A stretch of 64,000 bases of DNA, from positions 124,001 to 188,000 of the forward strand of contig NZ_CP074126.1 in assembly GCF_018282095.1 (NCBI RefSeq), in the 5' to 3' direction. The notes under the pieces are model-generated. The model saw only the letters and a list, made by a program, of their open reading frames with translations. It made no database searches and was not told where the DNA came from. Positions 1 to 8,727 of this stretch are shown piece by piece. The translations under genes and the position numbers were made by a program. This DNA is from Pseudovibrio brasiliensis (GTDB lineage Bacteria > Pseudomonadota > Alphaproteobacteria > Rhizobiales > Stappiaceae). The number at the start of each line of letters is the position of its first letter. Positions within the stretch are counted from its first letter, which is position 1.

Positions 1-1737
1 TCTGCTGCTCTCACCATCTCCGGCGTTCCATTCATGGGCCCAATCGGTGGTGCACGTGTTGGTTACATCAACGGCGAATACGTTCTGAACCCAACAGTTG
101 ACCAGATGGAAGAAACCAATCTGGACCTGATTGTTGCAGGTACCAACGACGCTGTTCTGATGGTTGAGTCCGAAGCTCAGGAACTCTCCGAAGAAACAAT
201 GCTCGGCGCTGTGATGTTCGGTCACAAAGGCTTCCAGCCTGTGATCGACGCAATCATTCAGCTGGCTGAAAAAGCTGCGAAAGAGCCTCGTGAACTGAAC
301 CTGCCTGATCATTCCGACCTGTTCGGTAAAGTTCAGGAACTGGCAAACGAAGAGCTGGGCGCTGCTTATTCCATCACCGCGAAAACCGAGCGTAAAAACG
401 CCGTTGACGCAGTGAAAGCGAAAGTTGTTGAAGCTCTGGTAACCGGTGAAGAAGACGCTCCAGAAGCGAACGTCATCTCCGACCTGTTCAAGAAAGCTGA
501 AGCTGCAATCGTTCGTGGCCGCATTCTGGACACCGGTTCCCGTATCGACGGTCGTGACCTGTCTACAGTTCGCTCCATCGTTTCTGAAGTTGGCATGCTG
601 CCACGTGCACACGGTTCTTCCCTGTTCACCCGCGGCGAAACTCAGGCAATGGTTGTTGCAACACTGGGTACTGGTGAAGACGAGCAGTTCATTGATCTGC
701 TGGAAGGCACCAAAAAAGCAACCTTCATGCTGCACTACAACTTCCCTCCATACTCTGTAGGTGAAGCTGGTCGCATGGGTTCCCCAGGACGTCGTGAAAT
801 CGGTCACGGTAAACTGGCATGGCGCGCTGTTAACCCAATGCTGCCTGCACACCATGACTTCCCATACACCGTTCGCGTTGTATCCGAAATCACCGAGTCC
901 AACGGTTCCTCCTCCATGGCGTCCGTATGTGGTGCATCCCTGTCCCTGATGGACGCTGGTGTGCCTCTTAAAGCGCCTGTAGCTGGTATCGCGATGGGTC
1001 TTATCAAGGAAGGCGAGCGCTTCGCAGTTCTCTCCGATATCCTTGGTGACGAAGACCACCTCGGCGACATGGACTTTAAAGTTGCTGGTACTGCAAACGG
1101 CATCACCGCGCTGCAGATGGACATCAAGATCGACGGTATCACCGAAGAGATCATGACTGTTGCTCTGGAGCAGGCTAAAGGTGGTCGCGTTCACATCCTC
1201 GACGAAATGGCGAAAGCAATCACCGAAGCTCGCTCCGAGCTTGGCGAACACGCTCCTCGCATCGAAGTCATCAAGATCCCAGTAGACAAGATCCGTGAAG
1301 TGATCGGTTCTGGTGGTAAGGTGATCCGTGAGATCGTTGAGAAGACCGGCGCGAAAGTGAACATCGAAGATGACGGCACCGTTAAAGTCGCTTCTTCCGA
1401 TGGTAAAGCAATTAAAGCTGCTCTGAACTGGATCAACTCCATCGCTGCTGAGCCAGAAGTTGGCGTAATCTACGAAGGTACTGTTGTTAAGACTGTAGAC
1501 TTCGGCGCATTCGTAAACTTCTTCGGCGCACGTGACGGTCTGGTTCACATCTCCCAGCTGGCTCCACGCAAAGTCGCAAAAGTGACCGACGTGATCAAAG
1601 AAGGCGACAAAGTCTTCGTTAAGCTGATGGGCTTCGATGAGCGCGGTAAAGTTCGCCTCTCCATGAAGGTTGTTGACCAGGAAACCGGTCAGGAAATCCC
1701 TCGCGAAGAGAAAAAAGAAGAGAAAGCTAAGGACTAA
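1..1737 (+). CDS. pnp: Polyribonucleotide nucleotidyltransferase (PNPase), 5' end outside window
   Basis: Phosphorolytic 3'-5' exoribonuclease of mRNA decay, normally a trimer and degradosome partner. The reading frame is open from base 1, so the first visible ATG (34) is internal; 578 codons are present of about 700 in the family, so roughly the first 130 residues are missing. Visible in order: end of the first RNase PH domain, the all-alpha linker, the second RNase PH domain (from [14 protein letters not shown]), a KH domain with its GxxG loop (IGSGGKVI) and an S1 domain ([18 protein letters not shown]), then a short charged tail ending EKKEEKAKD. The identification is secure. rpsO usually precedes pnp, but that lies outside the window. 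Confidence 0.98.
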   Translation, partial: SAALTISGVPFMGPIGGARVGYINGEYVLNPTVDQMEETNLDLIVAGTNDAVLMVESEAQELSEETMLGAVMFGHKGFQPVIDAIIQLAEKAAKEPRELNLPDHSDLFGKVQELANEELGAAYSITAKTERKNAVDAVKAKVVEALVTGEEDAPEANVISDLFKKAEAAIVRGRILDTGSRIDGRDLSTVRSIVSEVGMLPRAHGSSLFTRGETQAMVVATLGTGEDEQFIDLLEGTKKATFMLHYNFPPYSVGEAGRMGSPGRREIGHGKLAWRAVNPMLPAHHDFPYTVRVVSEITESNGSSSMASVCGASLSLMDAGVPLKAPVAGIAMGLIKEGERFAVLSDILGDEDHLGDMDFKVAGTANGITALQMDIKIDGITEEIMTVALEQAKGGRVHILDEMAKAITEARSELGEHAPRIEVIKIPVDKIREVIGSGGKVIREIVEKTGAKVNIEDDGTVKVASSDGKAIKAALNWINSIAAEPEVGVIYEGTVVKTVDFGAFVNFFGARDGLVHISQLAPRKVAKVTDVIKEGDKVFVKLMGFDERGKVRLSMKVVDQETGQEIPREEKKEEKAKD

Positions 1738-1763
1738 TATTCCTAGCGTCTCGACTTGAATAC

Positions 1764-1804
1764 AGCGCGTTCCATTTGATGCAATCAAATGACAAGAATT
1801 CGCT
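1764..1804 (+). repeat. Dispersed palindromic repeat, copy 1
   Basis: About 41 bases between pnp and its terminator, starting GCGCGTTCC and ending GACAAGAATTCGCT. The centre is an inverted repeat, CATTTGAT/ATCAAATG, with a 3-base loop. A second copy with the same edges (GCGCGTTCC ... GACAAGAACTCGCT) and a different but equally palindromic centre lies at 57542-57587. Two intergenic copies in 64 kb suggest a family of small palindromic elements; genome-wide copy number cannot be seen here. Confidence 0.6.
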
Positions 1805-1810
1805 AGAAAC

Positions 1811-1850
1811 AAAAAAGACCGGCCCAGAAATGGGCCGGTCTTTTTTGTTT
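1811..1850 (+). terminator. Rho-independent terminator of pnp
   Basis: A perfect stem, AAAAAAGACCGGCCCA paired with TGGGCCGGTCTTTTTT around a GAAA loop, followed by more T residues. It is A-rich before and T-rich after, so it could work in both directions, but only pnp points into it. Confidence 0.93.
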
Positions 1851-1972
1851 CGCCGAAAGCCGGATACGGTTTTAGATAAGGATGCGGGAGAGTAACCAAC
1901 TTTCATCCCAACAAGCTATCCAACCAACCAAAACCAGCCTGTATTGCATACTTCCAATAGCAGCCTTTTGCG

Positions 1973-3109
1973 TTAAATCTTGTCTATACCAAGAAGTTTC
2001 ATTGCGTTCTTTGAGCCGATTTTCTCTTTTGTGGCTAGTGGTATGTCAGCTGCACGGAGCCAGTCGGCACCGACTTTTGCACTTGCCATAGGATAATCTA
2101 CGGAGAACATGACACGATCTTCGCCCATAGTTGCCAAGGCCAGATTTAACAGCTCATCACGGAAGAACGCACTGGTGGTGATCCAGAGGTTATCGTGGAA
2201 GTATTGCTGAACTGGTTTTTGCAGGCGCTTTTGAGCAATGCGATCCAAATCTTCTCCAACACGCCAGTAATAGAACGGTAGACCTTCACCCATGTGGCCA
2301 ACGACAATCTGCAGGTTTGGATAGCGGTCAAATACACCGCCAACAATCAACCGCAGGCATTGCACAGCGATTTCTTGGTGCCAACCATATCCTGGTCCAC
2401 TGAGAATGCGGCTGGTTAAGTCATCACCAAGTCCGTCATAGTAAGCCTGCATTGCAGTAGGGGATGGCCAGTTAGGATGGATATAGATAGGTACGCCAAG
2501 GGCTTCGGCGCGCGCAAGTAGTGGTGCGTAGTCCGTATGATCAAGAAACTTTCCGTCAATTGGGCCATAGGTCATGGTGCCTACGAAGCCATACTCTCGT
2601 ACGGAGCGTTCAAGTTCATCAGCTGCAGCCTCAGGTGAGCTAAGGGGGAGGGTAGCAAAAGCACGGAAGCGGTTTGGGTACGCGGCAATGATTTCCTCTG
2701 CTATCCAAGTGTTAAACTTGCGGGTGAACTCTACACCTTCAGCACCTGTTATTTTTGAAGCGCCTGGTGTTACTGTGGAGAGCACTTGAATGTCGATGCC
2801 CGCTTCATCCATGTCAGCGATCCGGCCTGCACCCACGTCAAGTAGCTCAGGCCGACTTCCGCCACCAGAAAAAAGCCTCTTATCGCCCGACGTATTTTTG
2901 CTTTGAAGTTCGGGTGTGGTGAAGTGTTCTTCCAAAGTGATAAGTGGAATATCTGAAGTATCAGAAACTGTTGCTTGCGCACCTCCTGATGATAATTGCG
3001 CAGCAGCAGTTAACCCAATTCCCGCAGCAACTGATTTGCGAAGAAAGTCTCTCCGGCCCATCCCCTCATTATCCGGCATTTTCTCGCATGACTCTTGGAT
3101 TTTTGTCAT
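1973..3109 (-). CDS. Tat-exported amidohydrolase-family metal-dependent hydrolase or decarboxylase
   Basis: A TIM-barrel amidohydrolase of the amidohydrolase-2 (ACMSD / 2,3-dihydroxybenzoate decarboxylase-like) type, 378 residues. The first mature-strand motif is LITLEEHF (about residues 56-63), as in resorcylate/dihydroxybenzoate decarboxylases. Further likely metal or active-site motifs are IHPNW, VVGHMGEGLPF and SVDYPMA. The N terminus carries a twin-arginine signal (GRRDFLRK near residue 18, then a hydrophobic stretch ending GGAQA), so it is probably periplasmic. The start at 3109 has AGAGAAG upstream; ATGs at residues 11 and 17 are alternatives. It stands alone with no pathway neighbours, so the substrate is unknown. 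Confidence 0.85.
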   Translation of the reverse strand: MTKIQESCEKMPDNEGMGRRDFLRKSVAAGIGLTAAAQLSSGGAQATVSDTSDIPLITLEEHFTTPELQSKNTSGDKRLFSGGGSRPELLDVGAGRIADMDEAGIDIQVLSTVTPGASKITGAEGVEFTRKFNTWIAEEIIAAYPNRFRAFATLPLSSPEAAADELERSVREYGFVGTMTYGPIDGKFLDHTDYAPLLARAEALGVPIYIHPNWPSPTAMQAYYDGLGDDLTSRILSGPGYGWHQEIAVQCLRLIVGGVFDRYPNLQIVVGHMGEGLPFYYWRVGEDLDRIAQKRLQKPVQQYFHDNLWITTSAFFRDELLNLALATMGEDRVMFSVDYPMASAKVGADWLRAADIPLATKEKIGSKNAMKLLGIDKI

Positions 3110-3411
3110 TTGCTTCTCTTAGTTTCTCTTATAAATTCAAAGATGTATGCACATCTAGGTTATTGTCCTTGGCAAAAACGCTATGGAGAGAAGCTGAAGG
3201 GAACCTGAAAAAGAAAATTGACAGAGTGACGCAGGCCACTATCTGCGGTCACCTTGGATTGGGAAGTAACTTTTTATAATTAAAATGAGTTTTCTTATAT
3301 AGAACTCGCTGGAGACATCTGGAAGTGCTTCCAAACTTCGCCACGCATAGTCTTGTGGCTGCTATGTAAAGGCAACCGAGGTTATAAGCAGTGGTTTTAA
3401 CATGCTCACTG
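3110..3411. other. Intergenic stretch, no feature recognised
   Basis: About 300 bases upstream of the amidohydrolase. It must hold that gene's promoter, but no clear box or hairpin was identified and no reading frame looks coding. Confidence 0.4.
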
Positions 3412-3651
3412 TCAAAGCCGTATGGACAGAAGGATAGGTTCGATATTCTGATTCAACCCTTGGTAGAGTAGCCTGAATGTCCGGTAATGGCCCTCTGCGT
3501 CAGCAACGCCTGCAGTGTACCTACATTCTCGCACCCGCAGTGAATGATTGCTTCGTCCGCTAAGACACTCAGTGAGTTGATCCAAGAGAAATTGAAGCGT
3601 GATTGGTGCTATCCCAGTTTGAGTGTTTGCAACTTGGCAAGGCGTACTCAT
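3412..3651 (-). CDS. Possible small hypothetical protein (79 aa)
   Basis: An ATG at 3651 has a good ribosome-binding site about 10 bases upstream (TAGGGGGAT). The 79-residue product starts MSTPCQVANTQ and ends EPILLSIRL. No signal, membrane segment or recognised motif is visible. The open frame extends upstream into the structured segment at 3695 and beyond, but the RBS argues for this start. It could be a remnant of a gene interrupted by the structured element. Whether it is expressed is uncertain. Confidence 0.3.
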   Translation of the reverse strand: MSTPCQVANTQTGIAPITLQFLLDQLTECLSGRSNHSLRVRECRYTAGVADAEGHYRTFRLLYQGLNQNIEPILLSIRL

Positions 3652-3694
3652 AAAACTTATCCCCCTAGCCGAAAACCTAACTAAGCTTGATCTT

Positions 3695-4095
3695 GTGCCC
3701 ACGCATTCGGGCAGGAGTGGACCGACCGCTCCGTGGCGTGGGCGGGGTTGGGCTACCGGCATGAGGTAACGTATCGTGTCGGGAGGTCCGGTGAAGCGCC
3801 ATACCCTATTGAGACCACAGTGGTAGTAGGGAGTTTGGGGTCGTTCCGGAGGGCGTCCGGTGGTGACAGGAAACTGTCAAAGGCATGGAAGCGCATCTGT
3901 GATGCGCAAACGTGCCTGTCGCGTCTGTTCGAGAGGGAGCCCGCGTGTTCATGATAAAAGGCCCGGGCGAGGCGAACAGCCAATGCCGAAGAAACATATC
4001 TAACAAGTAGCGCAGGCAGAGCCTGTTCGCCTTGCTCCACCCGTGAGAAACGGGAAACCACAGCTCCAACACCGCCTGTAACCAGCGCGGTGCTA
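3695..4095 (+). ncRNA. Densely base-paired segment, candidate group II intron fragment or other structured RNA
   Basis: No convincing protein gene, but many helices fit the + strand: GCCCACGC (3697-3704) with GCGTGGGC (3736-3743) enclosing GGAGTGG/CCGCTCC; CCCTA/TAGGG around ACCAC-A-GTGGT (3804-3831); GACAG-GAAA-CTGTC, a GNRA-capped hairpin (3865-3878); GGCATG/CGTGCC around GCGCAT/ATGCGC (3882-3916); GGCGAACAG (3971-3979) with CTGTTCGCC (4023-4031); CCCGT/ACGGG (4040-4054); CACCGC/GCGGTG near 4070-4092. The left edge reads GTGCC, close to the group II intron 5' consensus GTGYG. No maturase gene and no domain V hairpin were seen, so a truncated intron is the best guess. The group assignment is inference. 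Confidence 0.45.
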
Positions 4096-4115
4096 TAAGT
4101 GCTTCTGAATCTGCT

Positions 4116-5006
4116 TTACGCCCGCTCTGTGGCTTCCTTGGTGGCAGCAGCCTTGCGTGGTGAGTTCCCCATCAGAATATACAGACCGCTCACCACAATG
4201 ATCGCCGATCCTGCCAGCGTCATGGCATCAACGCTCTCGTCAAAGATGACAAAGCCCAGCAGGAGACCGAAGAGCAGCCGCGAATAACGGAACGGGGTCA
4301 CCACAGACACCATGCCCGTGCGCATGGCAACGGTGAGGGAGTAGTAGGCGCCAATACCCACAAGAGTGCCAGCTGCAATGCTCAGACCGCTGTAAAGATC
4401 TGGCCAGACAAAACCGCCGGACCAGAACGCATAGAGCGCTCCGGTGGGGATCAGCACACCAAACCCATAGACCCCAAGCTGCATGTTGGAGAGGGCAGGG
4501 GGAGCTGCTCTCGTCGCAAGATCCCGCCCGGCAAAGCCGATCATGCCGATGATGGCGAGAATGGAGGTTACCTGAAAGGCTTCAGAACTCGGCTGGATGA
4601 TCATCAACACACCGACAAACCCGATCAGAATGGCCAGCCAGCGCTGCCAACTCACTCGCTCTCCAAAGAGCACCGCCGCCCCCAGCGTCACCGCAATAGG
4701 CGTGGCCTGCAGGATTGCAGAGGTGCTGGAAAGCGTGTTGAGCGCCAGAGAAAGGAGGAAGAACAGTCGGCCAGTAATTTCAAAGATAGCCCGCGTAAAC
4801 AGTGTGGCCTTCAAAGCTTCCGGCGCAAAGGCCCGCTCCCCCCGTCTCCAGGTCAGCAACAGAAAGCCGAAAGTTCCACCTGCTCCAAACAGCATGAGCG
4901 TCTGCCCGACGGGCACAGCAGCCGTCGCTGTCTTGAGAAGCGTATCCTCAATGGCAAACCCCAACATAGCCAGCACCATCCAGGCGCTGCCGCGAATATT
5001 ATCCAT
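4116..5006 (-). CDS. EamA-family (DMT superfamily) transporter
   Basis: A 296-residue integral membrane protein with about ten hydrophobic segments arranged as two EamA repeats, the usual layout and length of drug/metabolite exporters. Typical stretches are WMVLAMLGFAIEDTLLK at the start and FGLLLGFVIFDESVDAMTLAGS in the second half. The C terminus is short and basic/alanine-rich. The gene is single, with its 3' end against the structured segment and its 5' end facing the dapB upstream region. Substrate cannot be told from sequence. Confidence 0.88.
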   Translation of the reverse strand: MDNIRGSAWMVLAMLGFAIEDTLLKTATAAVPVGQTLMLFGAGGTFGFLLLTWRRGERAFAPEALKATLFTRAIFEITGRLFFLLSLALNTLSSTSAILQATPIAVTLGAAVLFGERVSWQRWLAILIGFVGVLMIIQPSSEAFQVTSILAIIGMIGFAGRDLATRAAPPALSNMQLGVYGFGVLIPTGALYAFWSGGFVWPDLYSGLSIAAGTLVGIGAYYSLTVAMRTGMVSVVTPFRYSRLLFGLLLGFVIFDESVDAMTLAGSAIIVVSGLYILMGNSPRKAAATKEATERA

Positions 5007-5298
5007 AGTAGAACCCAGAATGGGCGAGCTCCCAAAATCCCATTCTTCCGATGGGTTCCAGCATAAAGTCAGCTCGCTGCAATAATGAAGACCTGCACAG
5101 ACTAGGCAAAAATAGAGAGATGTCTATGTCATAGAAGGCGTATCATCCGCATTTTCTATAAAGTGCGGGTTGAGAAAACCTCACAACCACGACTGGAGCT
5201 GCCTCCGGGGCCATATCGGTTTGAAACAATGCAAACTGCCTGCTATACCCACTCTCACCTTAAGTTTGGAGGGGCTGTTGGCAGCTCGGGGGAATGAG
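5007..5298. other. Divergent intergenic region between the EamA gene and dapB
   Basis: It must carry both promoters. The dapB frame stays open back to 5170, but the residues encoded there do not look like DapB and there is a strong RBS (GGGGGAA) just before 5299, so this part is treated as untranslated leader. No riboswitch fold was recognised. Confidence 0.4.
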
Positions 5299-6114
5299 AT
5301 GAGTGATATGCGACTGGTTGTTGTCGGTGCCGCTGGCCGAATGGGCCGGACCTTGGTGCGCACCGTAAACGAAATGGACGGTGTGGTGGTATCCGCCGCG
5401 ATTGAACGCGAAAACTCAGAGTTCCTTGGTAAGGATGCCGGCGAACTGGCTGAATGCGGCAAACTCGGTGTAGCAATCACGTCCGATCTCGACGCAGCCT
5501 TCGCAGAAGCAGACGGTGTTCTGGACTTCACACTGCCGGAAGCAACCGTTGCCTTTTCAGAAGCTGCTGCCCGCCATTCTATCGTGCATGTCATCGGCAC
5601 CACCGGCATGACCTCCGCTCAATCGACTGAGCTGGCTCACGCCGCGACATCGGCCCGCATTGTAAAATCCGGCAATATGAGCCTAGGTGTGAACCTGCTG
5701 GCTGGCCTCGTAAAAAAGGCAGCAGCGGCCCTCGATGAAGATTTCGACATCGAAGTTCTGGAAATGCACCACAAACACAAGGTCGATGCTCCGTCCGGTA
5801 CAGCACTGCTTCTCGGTGAAGCTGCAGCTGAAGGGCGCGAAATTTCCTTGGAAACTCATAGTGTTCGCTCACGTGACGGCATCACAGGCGAACGCAACAG
5901 AGGCGACATTGGCTTTGCGACACTGCGCGGCGGCTCAGTGGTAGGTGAACATACGGTGATGTTTGCAGGTGAAGGAGAGCGTATAGAACTCTCGCACATT
6001 GCAACAGACCGACAGATTTTTGCTCGCGGTGCTGTGAAAGCCGCCATTTGGGCGCACAAGCAGCAACCGGGCCTATACTCAATGGCTGATGTTCTCGGCC
6101 TGAACGACGAGTGA
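5299..6114 (+). CDS. dapB: 4-hydroxy-tetrahydrodipicolinate reductase
   Basis: Catalyses the NAD(P)H-dependent reduction in the lysine/diaminopimelate pathway. The 271-residue product has the dinucleotide-binding loop [13 protein letters not shown] at its start and the substrate/catalytic signature [15 protein letters not shown] with the conserved His-His and Lys. The start at 5299 (ATGAGTGATATG) is chosen because GGGGGAA lies directly upstream and because it gives the normal family length; an in-frame ATG at 5170 would add 43 unlikely residues. gpmA follows in the same direction after a strong hairpin. dapF at 25-26 kb works two steps later in the same pathway. Confidence 0.97.
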   Translation: MSDMRLVVVGAAGRMGRTLVRTVNEMDGVVVSAAIERENSEFLGKDAGELAECGKLGVAITSDLDAAFAEADGVLDFTLPEATVAFSEAAARHSIVHVIGTTGMTSAQSTELAHAATSARIVKSGNMSLGVNLLAGLVKKAAAALDEDFDIEVLEMHHKHKVDAPSGTALLLGEAAAEGREISLETHSVRSRDGITGERNRGDIGFATLRGGSVVGEHTVMFAGEGERIELSHIATDRQIFARGAVKAAIWAHKQQPGLYSMADVLGLNDE

Positions 6115-6167
6115 TACACAGCGCATTCCCGGGGTTCTGGTACACAACGGGGTATGCGCAATGACCT

Positions 6168-6200
6168 TTGAAAACGGTCTTCCAAGACAACTGTTTTCAA
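6168..6200 (+). other. Intergenic hairpin between dapB and gpmA
   Basis: Two nested perfect stems: TTGAAAAC (6168-6175) with GTTTTCAA (6193-6200), and inside it GTCTT/AAGAC. No T-run follows, so it is unlikely to terminate transcription; an mRNA processing or stabilising element is possible. Confidence 0.5.
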
Positions 6201-6228
6201 GAACACATAACCTCTCCAGGAGAGTTTG

Positions 6229-6852
6229 ATGGAACGCCTTTTGGTTCTCGTCCGTCACGGACAAAGCGAATGGAATTTGAAAAACCTGTTCACCGGCTGG
6301 AAAAACCCAGACCTGACAGAACAGGGTGTTGAAGAAGCAACAGCTGCGGGCAAGAAGCTCAAGGAAATGAACCTGACGTTTGATCTGGCGTTCACTTCTG
6401 ACCTGCTGCGCGCTCAGCACACTCTCAAGCTGATCCTTGGTGAACTTGGTCAGGAAGACCTGCCAACCGCTCAGGATAAAGCTCTGAACGAACGTGACTA
6501 CGGCGACATCACCGGCATGAACAAAGACGAAGCACGTCAGAAGTTCGGTGAAGAGCAGGTTCACATCTGGCGTCGTTCTTTCGACGTACCTCCTCCAGGC
6601 GGCGAAAGCCTGAAGATGACTGCAGAGCGTACCCTGCCTTACTACCGCTCTGACATTCTTCCGAAAGTTCTGGAAGGCAACCGCGTGATCGTTGCTGCAC
6701 ACGGCAACTCCCTGCGTTCCCTGATCATGGAACTTGAAGGTCTTTCACCTGAAGAAATCCTCAAGCGTGAACTCGGCACAGGTAAGCCAGTTGTTTATCG
6801 CCTGGATGAAGAAGGTAAGGTTCTTTCCGTTGAGGATCTGGCTGAAGTCTAA
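6229..6852 (+). CDS. gpmA: 2,3-bisphosphoglycerate-dependent phosphoglycerate mutase
   Basis: Interconverts 3- and 2-phosphoglycerate in glycolysis/gluconeogenesis. The 207-residue protein is the short alphaproteobacterial form of dPGM. Seen: the phosphohistidine motif [22 protein letters not shown], the acid motif [16 protein letters not shown], and the second histidine motif AHGNSLRSL. Start: the ATG at 6229 has AGGAG 6 bases upstream; a TTG one codon earlier is rejected. A diverged paralogue lies at 8728-9336. Confidence 0.96.
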   Translation: MERLLVLVRHGQSEWNLKNLFTGWKNPDLTEQGVEEATAAGKKLKEMNLTFDLAFTSDLLRAQHTLKLILGELGQEDLPTAQDKALNERDYGDITGMNKDEARQKFGEEQVHIWRRSFDVPPPGGESLKMTAERTLPYYRSDILPKVLEGNRVIVAAHGNSLRSLIMELEGLSPEEILKRELGTGKPVVYRLDEEGKVLSVEDLAEV

Positions 6853-6876
6853 GCCACCCCTACAACTCAGAATCAT

Positions 6877-6905
6877 AAAAGCGGCTCCTGGAGCCGCTTT
6901 TTTAT
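6877..6905 (+). terminator. Rho-independent terminator of gpmA
   Basis: Stem GCGGCTC/GAGCCGC with a 3-base loop, A-residues before and a run of seven T residues after. Confidence 0.92.
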
Positions 6906-7147
6906 TTGCCCGCAGTTATTCCCCTCGCCAGTAGCTGAATTAGAATCTTAAAATATAAATATTATTCACACAAATAGACTTTGATTAAATACTAAGTGTG
7001 TGAAATGTAATGCATTGAAGATTATCAATAATAGATAATGATGCAGTGATTATTATTAAGCTTGCGCTACGTAATTTTAGGTGCAAGCCTCTTAATGCAT
7101 ACAGCAATTGTATGACCACATTAGTTATTTGATTGAGAGGACAACCT
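6906..7147 (+). promoter_or_regulatory. AT-rich upstream region of the peptide/DUF6065 block
   Basis: Far more AT-rich than its surroundings (for example around 6945-7060). It includes an inverted repeat, GCTTGC/GCAAGC, near 7061-7088 with an AT-rich loop. Such composition suggests a promoter region and possibly horizontally acquired DNA. No single promoter can be fixed by eye. Confidence 0.4.
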
Positions 7148-7255
7148 ATGAAGTTTTCAGTAGCAAACGACGGTCGCCCAGCATCTGCACAAGCTAAGCC
7201 AGCAAAATTGAACGGTGGCCTGGCTCCTAAAGATGAAGAGAAAAAGCCAAAATAA
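7148..7255 (+). CDS. Small peptide (35 aa), hypothetical
   Basis: An ATG preceded by a good RBS (TGAGAGGAC, 6 bases away) opens a 35-codon frame. The product begins MKFSVANDGRP, has two AKPA-like turns, and ends in a highly charged KDEEKKPK tail. There is no cysteine and no membrane segment. It lies 70 bases upstream of the DUF6065-like gene in the same direction, so the two are probably cotranscribed. A ribosomally made peptide precursor is one possibility; a short regulatory leader peptide is another. No homologue is recognised. Confidence 0.5.
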   Translation: MKFSVANDGRPASAQAKPAKLNGGLAPKDEEKKPK

Positions 7256-7325
7256 TTTAATGTGTGAGGTAGCTTAGTCTGCCTCGCTTCATTTTGCAGA
7301 GTGTATTGTCTGCGAGGGAATTTCC

Positions 7326-8054
7326 GTGAAGTTTGTAAGAATGGTTAAGTCTGCCCCTGACGTTGTAAAGGCAGATGGAACGAACCTTGGCATGATGCCC
7401 GCCCGGGCTATGAAGTATTGTGAACCCCTCATTACTGCTTCTCGTCAGGGATGGTATGTCTACCCGCCAGTTGATTTCTACCTGATGTGGACCGGATCAG
7501 AGGTCCTGTACCGACTTGGGGCAGATGGCGAGTGGACCTTGCTGGATCGGCTGTATCTTACAGACTTCGTGGAAGACTACAGGAATACCTGCCCGGAAGG
7601 CCTTGAGGACTATTATCCGCCGTTTCTGGATGTGTTTCCAGAAGGCGATATCGTCCAGATTGGCGCCGGGTATAGCCTTATCGGCGATGAAGGACAGTGC
7701 CACTGGGTTCGCGGACCAATCAACCTACCCTCCAACACGGCATTTGATTGCTTTGAAGCGATGATTGACTCCAGCTGGTTCTGTTCTCCCCTCTTCATAA
7801 ATGTGAAGCTCCGCAAGCAGGATGTGCCGATCAGCTTTCCACGCCACCGGCCTTTGCTTCAGGTGGTGCAACTGCCCAACACTGTCTTGCCAAAGACCCC
7901 TGTGGTCCAACCAGAGATTATGGAAATGGGGAGCTCTTCTGAGGAGTTCTGGCAGGCATGGTCAAGAGGCTATGACAAGCGTAACGAAGGCCGCTCCGGC
8001 AGCTACGCAAGCGAACAGCGCCGCATCAACGTCCAGTACGCAGATGCTGACTAG
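7326..8054 (+). CDS. DUF6065-like hypothetical protein
   Basis: A 242-residue soluble protein starting MKFVRMVKSAPDVVK, with conserved-looking blocks MKYCEPLITASRQGWYVYPPVDF, a WTLLDRLYLTDF stretch, then PEGDIVQIGAGYSLIGDEG and a tail rich in Ser, Arg and Gln. The spacing of cysteine, tryptophan and proline motifs resembles proteins labelled DUF6065; this is from memory and only moderately sure. No catalytic motif is evident. It sits between the 35-residue peptide and a PNPOx-like gene, all on the same strand, and the whole block is flanked by two phosphoglycerate mutase paralogues. No function is proposed. Confidence 0.6.
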   Translation: MKFVRMVKSAPDVVKADGTNLGMMPARAMKYCEPLITASRQGWYVYPPVDFYLMWTGSEVLYRLGADGEWTLLDRLYLTDFVEDYRNTCPEGLEDYYPPFLDVFPEGDIVQIGAGYSLIGDEGQCHWVRGPINLPSNTAFDCFEAMIDSSWFCSPLFINVKLRKQDVPISFPRHRPLLQVVQLPNTVLPKTPVVQPEIMEMGSSSEEFWQAWSRGYDKRNEGRSGSYASEQRRINVQYADAD

Positions 8055-8081
8055 CCATCTCTTAAGCAGTTCCTGACCGTC

Positions 8082-8633
8082 ATGATCAAAGCCAAAAGAC
8101 TGAACCGCAGATTCCGTCAGCACATCGAAGAGCAGCAGATGTTCTTCGTGGCGACAGCCGCCGCAACGGGGCACATCAACCTGTCTCCCAAAGGCATGGA
8201 CACGCTCCGGGTGCTGAGTGATGAGCGGATTATCTGGCTAAACCTAACGGGCATCGGCAATGAAACAGCCACCCATGTTCAGGAAGATGGACGCATGACG
8301 CTGATGTTCTGCTCTTTTGGCGAACAACGTCTCACGCTGCGCGTATTTGGTCAGGCAAGGGTCCTTCATCCCAGAGATGCGGACTGGGACAAGATGATCA
8401 GCCTCTTCCCTGATCTGCCGGGATGCCGCCAGATCTTCGATCTTGATATCGAACTCATCCAGACCTCCTGCGGCTCAACAGTTCCTCGCATGGATCTGGT
8501 TGATACGCGCGTCGAGAAAGAGTTTCTGCCTTACTATGAGACGATGGATCGTGAAGAGCTGGAGAATTACTGGCGCAAGCACAATGCCACCAGCCTGGAT
8601 GGCTTGCCCACGAACATTCTGGAGCCTGCGTAA
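8082..8633 (+). CDS. Pyridoxamine 5'-phosphate oxidase-family flavin-binding protein
   Basis: A 183-residue split-barrel protein of the PNPOx-like group. It shows the typical early strand MFFVATAAATGHINLSPKGMD, then IIWLNLTGIGNETATHVQEDGRMTLMF, and the late QTSCGSTVPRMDL loop. These proteins bind FMN or a related cofactor; most members lack a known substrate, so a vitamin B6 role should not be assumed. It starts 27 bases after the DUF6065-like gene and may be cotranscribed with it. Confidence 0.85.
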   Translation: MIKAKRLNRRFRQHIEEQQMFFVATAAATGHINLSPKGMDTLRVLSDERIIWLNLTGIGNETATHVQEDGRMTLMFCSFGEQRLTLRVFGQARVLHPRDADWDKMISLFPDLPGCRQIFDLDIELIQTSCGSTVPRMDLVDTRVEKEFLPYYETMDREELENYWRKHNATSLDGLPTNILEPA

Positions 8634-8727
8634 AATCAGTGTGGGATGTTTCAACGAAAGTCGGGTTTAGACCTGCAAATGAAACTATATAAGACACGCA
8701 GTAAGGAAGATCGACGAGGCGTGTCTT

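Noticed and set aside
3733-3954. A 73-codon plus-strand frame and overlapping minus-strand frames in the structured segment
   Set aside because: The sequence is explained better by many base-paired helices; the products show no pattern.
5170-5298. N-terminal extension of dapB
   Set aside because: The extra 43 residues do not fit the family and a strong RBS lies just before 5299.
7148-7255. Lanthipeptide or other cysteine-dependent precursor
   Set aside because: The peptide has no cysteine and few Ser/Thr, and no modifying enzyme of those classes is nearby.
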